A DNA stretch of 64,000 nt from Rhodospirillales bacterium. GTDB lineage: Bacteria; Pseudomonadota; Alphaproteobacteria; Reyranellales; Reyranellaceae. How positions within the stretch are numbered: position 1 is the stretch's first letter; each line of letters begins with the position of its first letter. The position numbers and the translations under genes are program-made. Below the pieces are notes generated by a model. It had not been told where the DNA came from. It did not search any database and saw only the letters and a list, made by a program, of their open reading frames with translations. Below, piece after piece: positions 17,273 through 26,700 of this stretch. Where the stretch lies: positions 2,198,501-2,262,500 of the forward strand of contig CP064988.1 in assembly GCA_016699855.1 (NCBI GenBank). Direction: 5' to 3'.

Positions 17273-18247
17273 ATGCCGTTGCGACGCCCTCCCAGCCCCG
17301 CGAAGACCTTCCTCGCGCGTTGCGTCTTCGCGATCGGCTGGCTGGGCGCCGCCGGCATGGTGGCCGCCGGTCCGCTGAGCCGCGGCGGCTGGCTGCGCCA
17401 CGAGGCGCTGCTGGCGATCTTCGTCGCGGCGGCGGTGCTGGGTCTCGCCGCCATCGTCGGCGGCCTGGCGCTGGCGCCGCTGCTGCCGACGCACGAGCGG
17501 CGCGCGACAGCGGCCTCGACCCTGCTGGGATGGCTGTTCCACGCCGCCGTCGTCGCGGCCTTCGCGGCCGCGATCTGCTTCGTGGTGGCCAACATGGCGC
17601 CGACGACCTTCGCCGCCGTGGCGCCGCCCGCGACGCTGCTCGCCACCTCGGCCGGCGCGGCCGTCGCCGCCGTCGTCCTCGGCATCCTGTGGTCGCTCGC
17701 CGCGCCACGCGGCGCCACGCGCCCGGGTCTGCTGTCGGCGTTGTTCGGCGTCGCGCTCGGCGTCGCCGCCGCGTGGGTGCCGATGAGCTGGAAGCTGAAG
17801 GCCGACTCGCTGCCGCGGCTGCACGAGATCAGCACCGACCTCGACGATCCGCCGAAATTCGCCGCCCTGCTGGGGCCGCGCGCCGACGCGCAGAATCCGC
17901 CGGAGCACGGCGGCGCCGAGGTCGCGCGGCGCCAGCGCGAGGGCTACCCCGACATCGCGCCGCTGACGCTGCCGCGGCCGCCCGCGGAAGTGATGGCGCG
18001 GATCGACAGGCTGGCGCGCGAGGCCGGCTGGACGGTCGTCGCCAGCGACGCAGCCGGCGGCCGGCTCGAAGCCGTCGCGCGCTCGCGCTGGTTCGGCTTC
18101 AGCGACGACATCGTCGTGCGGGTCGTCGCCGCCGGCGGCGGCGCGCGCGTCGACATGCGGTCGAAGTCGCGCGTCGGCGTCAGCGACCTCGGCGTCAACG
18201 CCGCCCGCGTGCGCGCCTTCCTCGCCCGCCTGCGCGACGGCGGCTAG
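17273..18247 (+). CDS. DUF1499 domain membrane protein
   Basis: A 324-residue protein. The first 170 residues hold four to five hydrophobic helices. The remainder is a DUF1499 module: LHEISTDLDDPPKFAAL, YPDIAPLTLPRPPAEVMARI, GWTVVASDAAGGRLEAVARS, FSDDIVVRVV and DMRSKSRVGVSDLGVNAARVRAFLARL. The domain occurs widely in proteobacteria and has no established role. It converges with the CoA-transferase gene so tightly that the two stop codons share a CTAG (18244-18247). Confidence 0.85.
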   Translation: MPLRRPPSPAKTFLARCVFAIGWLGAAGMVAAGPLSRGGWLRHEALLAIFVAAAVLGLAAIVGGLALAPLLPTHERRATAASTLLGWLFHAAVVAAFAAAICFVVANMAPTTFAAVAPPATLLATSAGAAVAAVVLGILWSLAAPRGATRPGLLSALFGVALGVAAAWVPMSWKLKADSLPRLHEISTDLDDPPKFAALLGPRADAQNPPEHGGAEVARRQREGYPDIAPLTLPRPPAEVMARIDRLAREAGWTVVASDAAGGRLEAVARSRWFGFSDDIVVRVVAAGGGARVDMRSKSRVGVSDLGVNAARVRAFLARLRDGG

Positions 18248-19401
18248 GCGGCGGCGCCGACGACGCCGGATTTCGACAGCTCGGCGATCTCGGCGGCGGA
18301 GAACCCGGACTCCGCGAGGACCGACTCCGTGTCCGCGCCGCGCTTGGGCGCCGGCCCCTTGACGCTCTCGCGCGTGCGGCTGAAGCGCGGCGCCGGCGCC
18401 GGCTGCTCGAAGCCGCCGACGTCGACGTAGGCGCCGCGCGCCTTGGCGGCGGGATGGTGCGGCGCCTCGCTCATGGTCAGCACCGGCGCGAAGCAGATGT
18501 CCGTGCCCTCCATGATCGCGCACCACTCGTCGCGGGTCTTGGTCTTGAACAGGTCGTCGAGCTTGGCCTTCATCATCGGCCATTGCGCGCGGTCGTGCTG
18601 CGCCGGCAGGTTCTGGCCGGACAGTCCGGCCTTCTCGATCAGCAGCGCGTAGAACTGCGGCTCGATCGAGCCGATCGAGACGTACTTGCCGTCCTTGGTC
18701 TCGTAGGTGTCGTAGAAATGCGCGCCGCCGTCGAGCATGTTGACCTCGCGCTCCTTGTCGTTCCACAGCCCGGCGCCGACCATGCCGTAGAGCGCGCCCA
18801 GCAGCAGCGCCGCGCCGTCGACCATGGCGGCGTCGACCACCTGGCCCTTGCCCGATTTCTGCGCCTCGAGCAGGCCGCACACCATGCCGAACGCCAGCAG
18901 CATGCCGCCGCCGCCGAAATCGCCGACGAGGTTGAGCGGCGGCACCGGCTTCTGGCCCTTGCGGCCGATGGCGTGCAGCGCGCCGGTGAGCGCGATGTAG
19001 TTCTGGTCGTGGCCGGCTGCCTTGGCCAGCGGACCGGTCTGGCCCCAGCCGGTCATGCGGCCATAGACGATCTTCGGGTTGCGCTTCATGCAGGCCTCGG
19101 GGCCGACGCCGAGGCGCTCGGCGACGCCGGGGCGGAACGGCTCCATGATGCCGTCGGCCTTGGCGCACAGCCGCAGCACCACCTCGGCGCCCTCCGGCTT
19201 CTGCAGGTCGACCGACACCGAGCGGCGGCTGCGGCCGTGGACGTTGAACTTCGGATCCGCGAAGCGGTCCATGACGTGCGATTTGGTGCGGTCGACGCGG
19301 ATCACGTCGGCGCCCATGTCGCCCAGCATCATCGCCGACATCGGCGCGGGGCCGATGCCCGCCAGCTCGATGATCCGGTAGCCCGTCAACGGTCCCGACA
19401 T
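18244..19401 (-). CDS. CaiB/BaiF CoA-transferase family (alpha-methylacyl-CoA racemase-like)
   Basis: A 385-residue class III CoA-transferase-fold enzyme: MSGPLTGYRIIELAGIGPAP, MLGDMGADVIRVDR, the KPEG...L motif, VYGRMTGWGQTGPLAKAAGHDQNYIALTG and GDFGGGGMLLAFGM. The His in AAGHDQNY and the Asp in VGDFGGGG match the proton-transfer pair of alpha-methylacyl-CoA racemase, which epimerises 2-methyl-branched acyl-CoA esters. A CoA-transferase would instead need an Asp nucleophile in the same region. The racemase subgroup is therefore more likely. No pathway neighbours are present. Confidence 0.85.
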   Translation of the reverse strand: MSGPLTGYRIIELAGIGPAPMSAMMLGDMGADVIRVDRTKSHVMDRFADPKFNVHGRSRRSVSVDLQKPEGAEVVLRLCAKADGIMEPFRPGVAERLGVGPEACMKRNPKIVYGRMTGWGQTGPLAKAAGHDQNYIALTGALHAIGRKGQKPVPPLNLVGDFGGGGMLLAFGMVCGLLEAQKSGKGQVVDAAMVDGAALLLGALYGMVGAGLWNDKEREVNMLDGGAHFYDTYETKDGKYVSIGSIEPQFYALLIEKAGLSGQNLPAQHDRAQWPMMKAKLDDLFKTKTRDEWCAIMEGTDICFAPVLTMSEAPHHPAAKARGAYVDVGGFEQPAPAPRFSRTRESVKGPAPKRGADTESVLAESGFSAAEIAELSKSGVVGAAA

Positions 19402-19553
19402 TGTTTCCTCCTCGCGCCTCGTGGAATTCCGACGGCGGCGATGTTAGCCGATGCCGCGCGCTTGGAAAGGGTCGCGCCGCGCTTCCCTGCGTTGTGCCGG
19501 CGGTCTACAGTCCGGCGCCCCATCAGCGATCTGGGATATCGGGACCGTCCAGA

Positions 19554-21407
19554 ATGCCGTCCGTCTCCGTACTCGGCCGCGCCGCGCTCGCGGCCGCGAT
19601 GACCCTGGTCCTCGGCGCCACGTCGGCGCCCGCGCAGCAGCAACCGCAGCCCAAGCCGCCGGCGCCCGCCGCACCTCAGGCCAAGCCGGCTCCGGCGCCC
19701 GCCGCTCCCGCCCAAGCCGCGCCCGCGCCGACCACCCCGCCGGCCGCCGCCGTTCCGCCGCCGCCACCCGAGCCGGCGATGAAGCCGCCGATCTCGTTCA
19801 CGACCCAGATCCTCGTGCCCGGCTCGCACTTCCACGGCGTGCACGGCCTGGCCTTCAACAAGGACGACCAGCTCTTCGCCGGTAGCGTCGTCGGCCAGGC
19901 GATCTACCGGATCAACGTCGACAGCGGCGAGGTCACGCGCGAGGTCGATCCGCCGCAGGGCATGGCCGACGACATCGCGTTCGGTCCCGACGGATCGATG
20001 GCGTGGACCGCGTTCCTCGAGGGCGTGGTGTACGTGCGCAAGGACCGCGAGGTCGCCAAGGCGGTCGCCACCGGCCTGCCCGGCATCAACTCGCTGGCCT
20101 TCGCCTGCAACGTCGTGGTCACCGAGGAGCGGCGCGGCGAGCGCGTCGAGAAGGTCACCAAGCGCGTGTTCGACGGCCGTCTGTTCGCGACGCAGGTGTT
20201 CCTCGGCGACGCGCTCTACGAGATCGACGTCAAGGGCGAGAAGCCGCCGCGCAAGATCCTCGAGAATCTCGGCGGGCTCAACGGCTTCGAGTTCGGGCCG
20301 GACTGCGCGCTCTACGGGCCGTTGTGGTTCAAGGGCCAGGTCGTGCGCATCGACGTCGAGAAGGGCACCATCGAGAAGGTGGCCGACGGCTTCCGCACGC
20401 CGGCGGCCGTCAATTTCGACAGCAAGGGCCGGCTCTACGTGGTCGACACCGCGCTCGGTCAGCTCGTGCGCGTCGAGGTCGCCACCGGCGCCAAGACGCT
20501 GATCGCCACGCTCAAGCCCGGCCTCGACAACCTCGCCATCGACAGCCGCGACCGCGTGTTCGTCTCGAGCATGGTCGACAACGCCATCCACCTCGTCGAC
20601 ACCGAGACCAGCTCGTGGCGCACCATCGTCGAGGGCCGGCTCGCGATCCCCAGCGACCTCGCCGTGTCCAGCGAGGGCGGACGCGAGACGCTGCACCTCG
20701 CGGACATCTTCTCGTACCGCACGATCGACGGCGCCACCGGCGCGGTCGAGACGCCGCTGCGCATGCAGGGCGACGCGCTGGAGTATCCGTTCGGCGTCTC
20801 CGTCGGCGCCCGCCACGTGGTGATGACCAGCTGGTTCACCGGCAGCGTGCAGCGCGTCGACCGCAGGACCGGCAGGAGCGTCGGAATCCTGCACGAGTTC
20901 AAGGCGCCGATGGACGCGATCGAGACCGACAAGGGCGACCTGCTGGTGCTCGAGCTCGGCACCGGCAGCCTGCTGCGCGTGACCGGCCCGGAGGGCAAGG
21001 ACCGCATGGTCGTGGCCAAGGATCTCACGGCGCCGTCCGCCATGGTCGCGGGCCCCAACGACATCGTCTACATCAGCGACACTGGCGCCGGCGCCATCGT
21101 GCAGATCGACGTCGCCAGCGGCGCGCGCCGGGTCGTGATCGACGGCCTGAAGGGCCCGGAGGGCATCGATCTCGGGCCGGACGGCCGGCTCTACGTGGCC
21201 GAGGTCGGCACGCGCTCGGTGCTGGCGATCGATCCCAAGGACGGCGCGAAGACCGTCGTCGCCGACGAGCTGGCCATCGGGCTCGCGGCGGCCAAGGGCA
21301 CGCCGCCATCGTACGTGACCACCGGCGTCGCGGTCGGAAAGTCGGGCGCCGTCTACGTGTCGTCCGACATCCGCAACGCCATCTACAAGCTCATCCCGAA
21401 GCCCTAG
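19554..21407 (+). CDS. Exported SMP-30/NHL-type beta-propeller protein
   Basis: A 617-residue protein. Signal peptide residues 1-27 end at APAQ and are followed by about 50 residues of Pro/Ala-rich linker (PPAPAAPQAKPAPAPAAPAQ and similar). From about 75 to the end are repeated propeller blades of the pattern xxDxxxRxYVxxTxxGxVxxID (for example FDSKGRLYVVDTALGQLVRV and LGPDGRLYVAEVGTRSVLAI). SMP-30-like propellers include lactonases, but clear catalytic Glu/Asn/Asp placement was not established, so only a periplasmic ligand-binding or lactonase-like role is suggested. It is followed after 26 bases by a metallo-beta-lactamase-fold hydrolase. Confidence 0.75.
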   Translation: MPSVSVLGRAALAAAMTLVLGATSAPAQQQPQPKPPAPAAPQAKPAPAPAAPAQAAPAPTTPPAAAVPPPPPEPAMKPPISFTTQILVPGSHFHGVHGLAFNKDDQLFAGSVVGQAIYRINVDSGEVTREVDPPQGMADDIAFGPDGSMAWTAFLEGVVYVRKDREVAKAVATGLPGINSLAFACNVVVTEERRGERVEKVTKRVFDGRLFATQVFLGDALYEIDVKGEKPPRKILENLGGLNGFEFGPDCALYGPLWFKGQVVRIDVEKGTIEKVADGFRTPAAVNFDSKGRLYVVDTALGQLVRVEVATGAKTLIATLKPGLDNLAIDSRDRVFVSSMVDNAIHLVDTETSSWRTIVEGRLAIPSDLAVSSEGGRETLHLADIFSYRTIDGATGAVETPLRMQGDALEYPFGVSVGARHVVMTSWFTGSVQRVDRRTGRSVGILHEFKAPMDAIETDKGDLLVLELGTGSLLRVTGPEGKDRMVVAKDLTAPSAMVAGPNDIVYISDTGAGAIVQIDVASGARRVVIDGLKGPEGIDLGPDGRLYVAEVGTRSVLAIDPKDGAKTVVADELAIGLAAAKGTPPSYVTTGVAVGKSGAVYVSSDIRNAIYKLIPKP

Positions 21408-21433
21408 GGCGCGGCGACGCGCGGAGACCGATC

Positions 21434-22327
21434 GTGGCCGGCATCCCCTTCATCAAGGATCTGGAGTTCACCTACGGCGCGCCGCGCGAGGTGACGCCGC
21501 TGGTGCGCCGCGTCGTGGCGAGGAACCCCAGCGCGTTCACATTCAAGGGCACGGGCACCTACATCATCGGCAGGGGCAACGTCGCCATCGTCGATCCCGG
21601 CCCCGACATGGCCGACCACGTCGACGCGGTGCTGAACGCCGTGCGCGGCGAGACCGTCACGCACATCCTCGTGACCCACACGCATGTCGACCATTCGCCG
21701 GCGACGCCGGCGCTGAAGGCCGCGACGGGCGCGCCGGTGTTCGCGTTCGGCGGCCATCCCAAGCCGCCGGAGGGCGTCGCCACCGAGCAGGGCGGCGACA
21801 AGGATTTCAAACCCGACGTGACCCTGCGCGACGGCGAGGTGGTGTCGGGCAAGGGTTGGACCGTCGAGGCGGTCCACACGCCGGGCCACATCTCCAACCA
21901 TCTGTGCTTCGCGTTGCGCGAGGACAAGGCGCTGCTCAGCGGCGACCACGTGATGGGCTGGTCGACGGCGGTGATCTCGCCGCCCGACGGCAACATGCGC
22001 GACTACTTCACCTCGCTGCGCAAGCTGCTGCCGCGCGAGGAGACGCTGTACATCCCCACCCACGGCGCCGAGATCCGCGATCCACGGCCGTTCGTGCAGG
22101 CCTATATCGAGCACCGGCTGGGCCGCGAGGACCAGATCATGGCCTGCGTGCGCGACGGGCTGGACACCGTGCCGGCGATGGTCGCGCGCATGTACAAGGA
22201 CGTGGCCCCGCACCTGCATCCGGCCGCCGGCCGCTCGGTGCTGGCGCATCTCGTGCAGTTCGTGGCCGACGGCCGCGTGCTGTCGGACGGCCCCGCCACG
22301 ATCGCGTCGCGCTACCGGCTGCCGTAG
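21434..22327 (+). CDS. Metallo-beta-lactamase-fold hydrolase (LACTB2-like)
   Basis: A 297-residue protein. The metal motif is THTHVDHS, with a later His in VHTPGHISNHL, Asp in LLSGDHVMGWST and a C-terminal PTHGAEI. The pattern TGTYIIGRGNVAIVDPGPD near the start and the winged C-terminal helix bundle (RSVLAHLVQFVADGRVL) resemble the LACTB2/glyoxalase-like branch, whose members include nucleases and lactonases. The start is a GTG at 21434 with GGAG upstream; no in-frame ATG is better placed. Probably in an operon with the propeller gene. Confidence 0.8.
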   Translation: MAGIPFIKDLEFTYGAPREVTPLVRRVVARNPSAFTFKGTGTYIIGRGNVAIVDPGPDMADHVDAVLNAVRGETVTHILVTHTHVDHSPATPALKAATGAPVFAFGGHPKPPEGVATEQGGDKDFKPDVTLRDGEVVSGKGWTVEAVHTPGHISNHLCFALREDKALLSGDHVMGWSTAVISPPDGNMRDYFTSLRKLLPREETLYIPTHGAEIRDPRPFVQAYIEHRLGREDQIMACVRDGLDTVPAMVARMYKDVAPHLHPAAGRSVLAHLVQFVADGRVLSDGPATIASRYRLP

Positions 22328-22337
22328 CCAACCGCTT

Positions 22338-23537
22338 TCAGCGGAACACCGCGGCGAACGCGTCCATGAAGCCGCGTTCGAACGCGGCGTGGGAGTATCT
22401 GTCCCGGATCAGCGTCACGCCGCCGTCGGCGAGGCGCGCGCGCAGGGCCGCGTCGCCGACCAGGGCGACGAGCCGGTCGGCCATGTCCTCGACCGCGAAG
22501 CCGCACAGCAGGCCGGTCTCGCCGTCGATGGTGAAATCCTCCGGCCCGCCGCAGCGCGTCGACAGCACCGGCGTGCCGCAGGCCATCGCCTCGGTGCCGA
22601 CGATGGACAGGCCCTCCTGGTGCGAGGCGATGACGTAGACGTCGAGCGAGCGGTACCAGTCCGGCATGTCGTCGACCGGCACCGGCGGCCCGATCACGAG
22701 GCGGTCGGCGATCGCGCCGGCGTCGTTGGCGGCGATGAAGTCTGCCCGCGCCATGTTGCCGCGCAGATGCAGCTCGATGTCGGGATGCGTCCGCGCGGCG
22801 CGCTCGAACGCCTTCACCAGCAACGCCATGTTCTTGCGCGGATCGGAGATGCGGCCGTTGAAACCGACGCGCAGCTTGCGGCCGGCCGGCGACGGCCGCC
22901 CGGCGGGCGTGAAACGCTCCGCGTCGACCGGGATCGGCAGCACGCCGCGCAGCCGCGCGCGCGGCGTCACCGCGGCCAGCGCGTCCTGGGTGTACTGGCT
23001 GATCGACAGCACCTCGCCATGCTCGAGGATGCGCCGCTCCTGCCGGGCGCAGATCCACGCGTTCAACGCGGCGTCGTAGACGCGGCGCCACGCCGGCCAG
23101 CGCGCCACGCGGTCGACCCGGTCCGGCGCGTAGGGCGAGGCCAGCCATTGCAGGGTCGGCAGCCCGAGCTTGACCGGCGCCCACGCGGTCAGCGGGTTGC
23201 CGGAGATCACGACGTGGCGGGCGTGCGACTCGACCAGCTCCCGCCACGGCGGCCACGGCTGGTGGTGGGCCCACTCCATCTCGGGCAGGCGCGTGCCGAC
23301 GCGGACCCGGCGGAACTCCATGCCGTCGACCTCCTCGGTCGACGGTCCATGCATCAAGGTGCGCCAGATCGGCACCGAGAGATGCCGGGACTCCTCGTAG
23401 TAGGCGCGCCACGCCATGGTCGGGACATGGCCGTGCCGGCGCAGCAGCCCGGCGACCATCGGTCCCATCGACGTGACCCCGCCCAGGACGGGCGGCAAGG
23501 TCATGATCAGGACCGAATCGGACGCGGGCGGCGGCAT
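22338..23537 (-). CDS. Glycosyltransferase, GT4/GT1-type
   Basis: A 399-residue GT-B-fold enzyme. The N-domain begins SVLIMTLPPVLGGVTSMGPM. The C-domain carries LRVGFNGRISDPRKNMALLVKAFERA, the sugar-nucleotide-binding HQEGLSIVGTEAMACGTPVL and GGPEDFTIDGETGLLC. The E-x7-E motif (EGLSIVGTE) places it in the GT4 retaining family. AAAAGGAG lies just upstream of the ATG at 23537. The acceptor (lipid, polysaccharide or secondary metabolite) is unknown and no other glycan genes are adjacent. It diverges from the large flavoprotein gene. Confidence 0.85.
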   Translation of the reverse strand: MPPPASDSVLIMTLPPVLGGVTSMGPMVAGLLRRHGHVPTMAWRAYYEESRHLSVPIWRTLMHGPSTEEVDGMEFRRVRVGTRLPEMEWAHHQPWPPWRELVESHARHVVISGNPLTAWAPVKLGLPTLQWLASPYAPDRVDRVARWPAWRRVYDAALNAWICARQERRILEHGEVLSISQYTQDALAAVTPRARLRGVLPIPVDAERFTPAGRPSPAGRKLRVGFNGRISDPRKNMALLVKAFERAARTHPDIELHLRGNMARADFIAANDAGAIADRLVIGPPVPVDDMPDWYRSLDVYVIASHQEGLSIVGTEAMACGTPVLSTRCGGPEDFTIDGETGLLCGFAVEDMADRLVALVGDAALRARLADGGVTLIRDRYSHAAFERGFMDAFAAVFR

Positions 23538-23628
23538 GGCGGCTCCTTTTACCGGAATGCGGCCGCCGGTCACGCCCTCACCGGCGGATTGGTCGCACAA
23601 GCATGACGATTTCTCGACCCCCGGCGGT

Positions 23629-23679
23629 TTGAACCCGTCCGGCGGGTCGGCTAGAATTATATCGTTCGTATACAAACGA
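23629..23679 (+). promoter_or_regulatory. Promoter and GTATAC-centred operator for the flavoprotein gene
   Basis: TTGAAC (23629-23634), a spacer of exactly 17 bases and TAGAAT (23652-23657) form a good sigma-70-type promoter. Immediately downstream, over the expected transcription start, is TCGTTCGTATACAAACGA (23662-23679), a palindrome centred on GTATAC with 5 of 6 arm bases matched. GTATAC-centred palindromes are typical operators of GntR/FadR-type repressors. Binding here should block transcription. The coding start lies about 28 bases further on with GGAG upstream. Confidence 0.6.
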
Positions 23680-23706
23680 CAATGCCGCCTTGCGTCCGGA
23701 GTCTCG

Positions 23707-26700
23707 ATGTCCGTCCTCGCCCTGAAGCACGATCTGCGCTTCGAAGACCTGTACGACCGCGACGGGCTGACACGTCTGGACGCCGCCTTCATGCGCCATC
23801 TCGCGGCCGTCGATACCGCGCTGCACAATCGTCTGGCGGCCGGCCGCGCCGCGCCGGAGTCGCTGGCCGCCAAGGACGAGAGCCAGTTGCTGATCGACCT
23901 GGCGCCGGCGCTCGAGGATTTCATAGCCGAGCTGTTCGGGATCGCCGGCGAGGCCGCCACCTTGCGCGCCGCCCACGACCAGCTGATGCCGCTCTACGAC
24001 TGCAAGCGGCTGTTCGTGCAGCGCCACGCCGCGCGCGCGGTGAAGCAGCCCGAGGCCGAGGCGCTCGACGCCGCCGCCGTCACCTCGGCGGCCGACGCCG
24101 TGGTCGGCGTGGCGATGGACGACGCCTCGATCGATCTGGAGGCGCGCGAGCTGGCCTTCGCCGCCGCCGTGCGCCGGACGCTCGGCGACGAGTACAAGGT
24201 CACGGCGCCGACGCCTGAGACAGACGCGCTGACACGCTACGCCGCCTGGGCGCTGTTCGCGGCCGCCGGCAAGGTCCGCCACCGCACCGGCGCGCTGTTC
24301 AAGCAGCCGCACAAGCTGGATTTCGCGCGGCTGGTGCCGGTCGAGACCGCGATGGTCGAGGGCGTCACGATGATGACGCTGCCGCGCGCGTTGCGCCGCG
24401 CCCGCGAGGGCTTCGCGCTGACCGACCAGGGCGGCGATCTCGCCTACGCGCTCGACCACTCGCAGTACTGCATCTGGTGCCACAACCAGGGCAAGGACAG
24501 CTGCTCGCGCGGCCTGAAGGACAAGAAGACCGGCGCCTTCGCGAAGAACCCGTTCGGCGTGACCCTGGCGGGCTGCCCGCTGGAGGAGAAGATCTCCGAG
24601 ATGAACCTGGTCAAGGGCCGGGGCTTCTCGATCGGCGCGCTGGCGATCGTCGCGGTCGACAATCCGCTCTGCGCCGCCACCGGCCACCGCATCTGCAACG
24701 ACTGCATGAAGGGCTGCATCTACCAGAAGCAGGAACCGGTCGACATCCCGCAGATCGAGACGCGCACGCTCAAGGACGTGCTGGCGCTGCCGTGGGGCTT
24801 CGAGATCTATTCGCTGCTGACGCGCTGGAACCCGATGGATCTACGCCGCCCGCTGCCGCGTCCCGCCAGCGGCCGCACCGCGCTGGTGGTCGGACTCGGT
24901 CCCGCCGGCTTCAACCTGTCGCACCATCTGCTCAACGACGGCCACGCCATCGTCGCCATCGACGGGCTGAAGATCGAGCCGCTGCCGCCGGCGCAGTGCG
25001 GCGTCGCGGCCGACGGCGCGCGCGCGGCGTTCAAGCCGGTGCGCGACGTCGAGAGCCTGCGTGACGACCTCGGCGAGCGCGTGCCGGCCGGCTTCGGCGG
25101 CGTCGCCGAGTACGGCATCACGGTGCGCTGGGACAAGAGCTTTCTCAAAGTGGTGCGCCTGCTGCTGGAGCGCCGCCGCGAGTTCGCGATGACCGGCGGC
25201 ACCCGCTTCGGCGGCGCGCTCACGATCGAGAGCGCCTTCGCCATGGGCTTCGACCACGTGGCGCTGTGCATGGGCGCCGGCCGCCCGACCGTGATCGACA
25301 TGCCCAACGGGCTGGCGCGCGGCGTGCGGCAGGCCTCCGATTTCCTGATGGCGCTGCAGCTCACCGGCGCGGCCAAGAAGGACTCGCTGGCCAATCTGCA
25401 GATCCGCCTGCCCGTGGTCGTGATCGGCGGCGGCCTGACGGCGATCGACACCGCCACCGAGTCGATGGCGTACTACCCGCTGCAGGTCGAGAAATTCCTG
25501 TCGCGCCACGAGGCGCTGGTGGCGGAGCGCGGCGAGGCGGCGGTGCGCGCCGGCTGGAGCGCGGAGGAGCGCGGGATCGCCGACGAGTTCATCGCCCACG
25601 CCCACGCGTTGCGGAACGAGCGCGCCGCGGCGGCCGGCGAGAAGCGCCTGCCCGACTTCGCCGGCCTGATCGACTCGTGGGGCGGCGTCACCATCGCCTA
25701 CCGCCGCAAGCTGGTCGACGCGCCGTCCTACACCTTGAACCACGAGGAGGTTCACAAGGGGCTGGAGGAAGGCATCCGCTTCGCCGAGGGATTGTCGCCG
25801 GTCGCCGTCGAGATCGACGCGCACGGCCACGCCAGCGCGCTGAAGGTGAGGGGCGAGCGCGACGGCGCCGCCTTCGAGGCGACGCTGCCGGCGCGTTCCA
25901 TCCTGGTAGCGGCCGGCACCCAGCCCAACACCGTGCTGGCGCGCGAGGATGCCGACCACGTCGTGCTCGACGGCAAATATTTCCGCGCCATCGACGACGA
26001 CGGCGCGCCGGTCACGCCGGAGCGCGTCGCCAAGCCGGCCGAGGCCCGCGTGCTGATGTACCGCCACCCCGACGGGCGCGACGTGTCGTTCTGGGGCGAC
26101 CTGCACCCCTCCTTCGCCGGCAACGTCGTCAAGGCGATGGGCGGCACCAAGCAGGGCTATCCCGTGGTGTCGCGCCGGCTGGCGGCGCGCGCGCCGGAGG
26201 CGGCGCCCGCGGCGCTGATCGCGCGGATCAACCGCGAGTTCCGCGCCACGGTGCACGCCATCAACCGGCTGACGCCGACCATCGTCGAGGTCGTGGTCAA
26301 GGCGCCGGCGGCGGCGCGCGCCTTCGAGCCGGGCCAGTTCTACCGCCTGCAGAATTTCGAGGCCGAGGCGAAGCGGATCGACGGCACCGTCATGGCGATG
26401 GAGGGCATCGCGCTGACCGGCGCCTGGGTCGACAAGGACGCAGGCCTGCTCTCGACCATCGTGCTGGAGATGGGCGGCTCGTCGGATCTCTGCGCCCATC
26501 TGCGGCCCGGCGAGCCGGTGATCCTGATGGGCCCGACCGGCGCCCCGACCGAGATCGAGGGCGGCGAGACGGTGGTGCTGGTCGGCGGCGGGCTGGGCAA
26601 CGCCGTGCTGTTCTCGATCGGCGCCGCGTTCCGCGCCGCCGGCTCGAAGGTGCTGTACTTCGCCGGCTATAAGAGGATCGTCGACCGCTACAAGGTGGCC

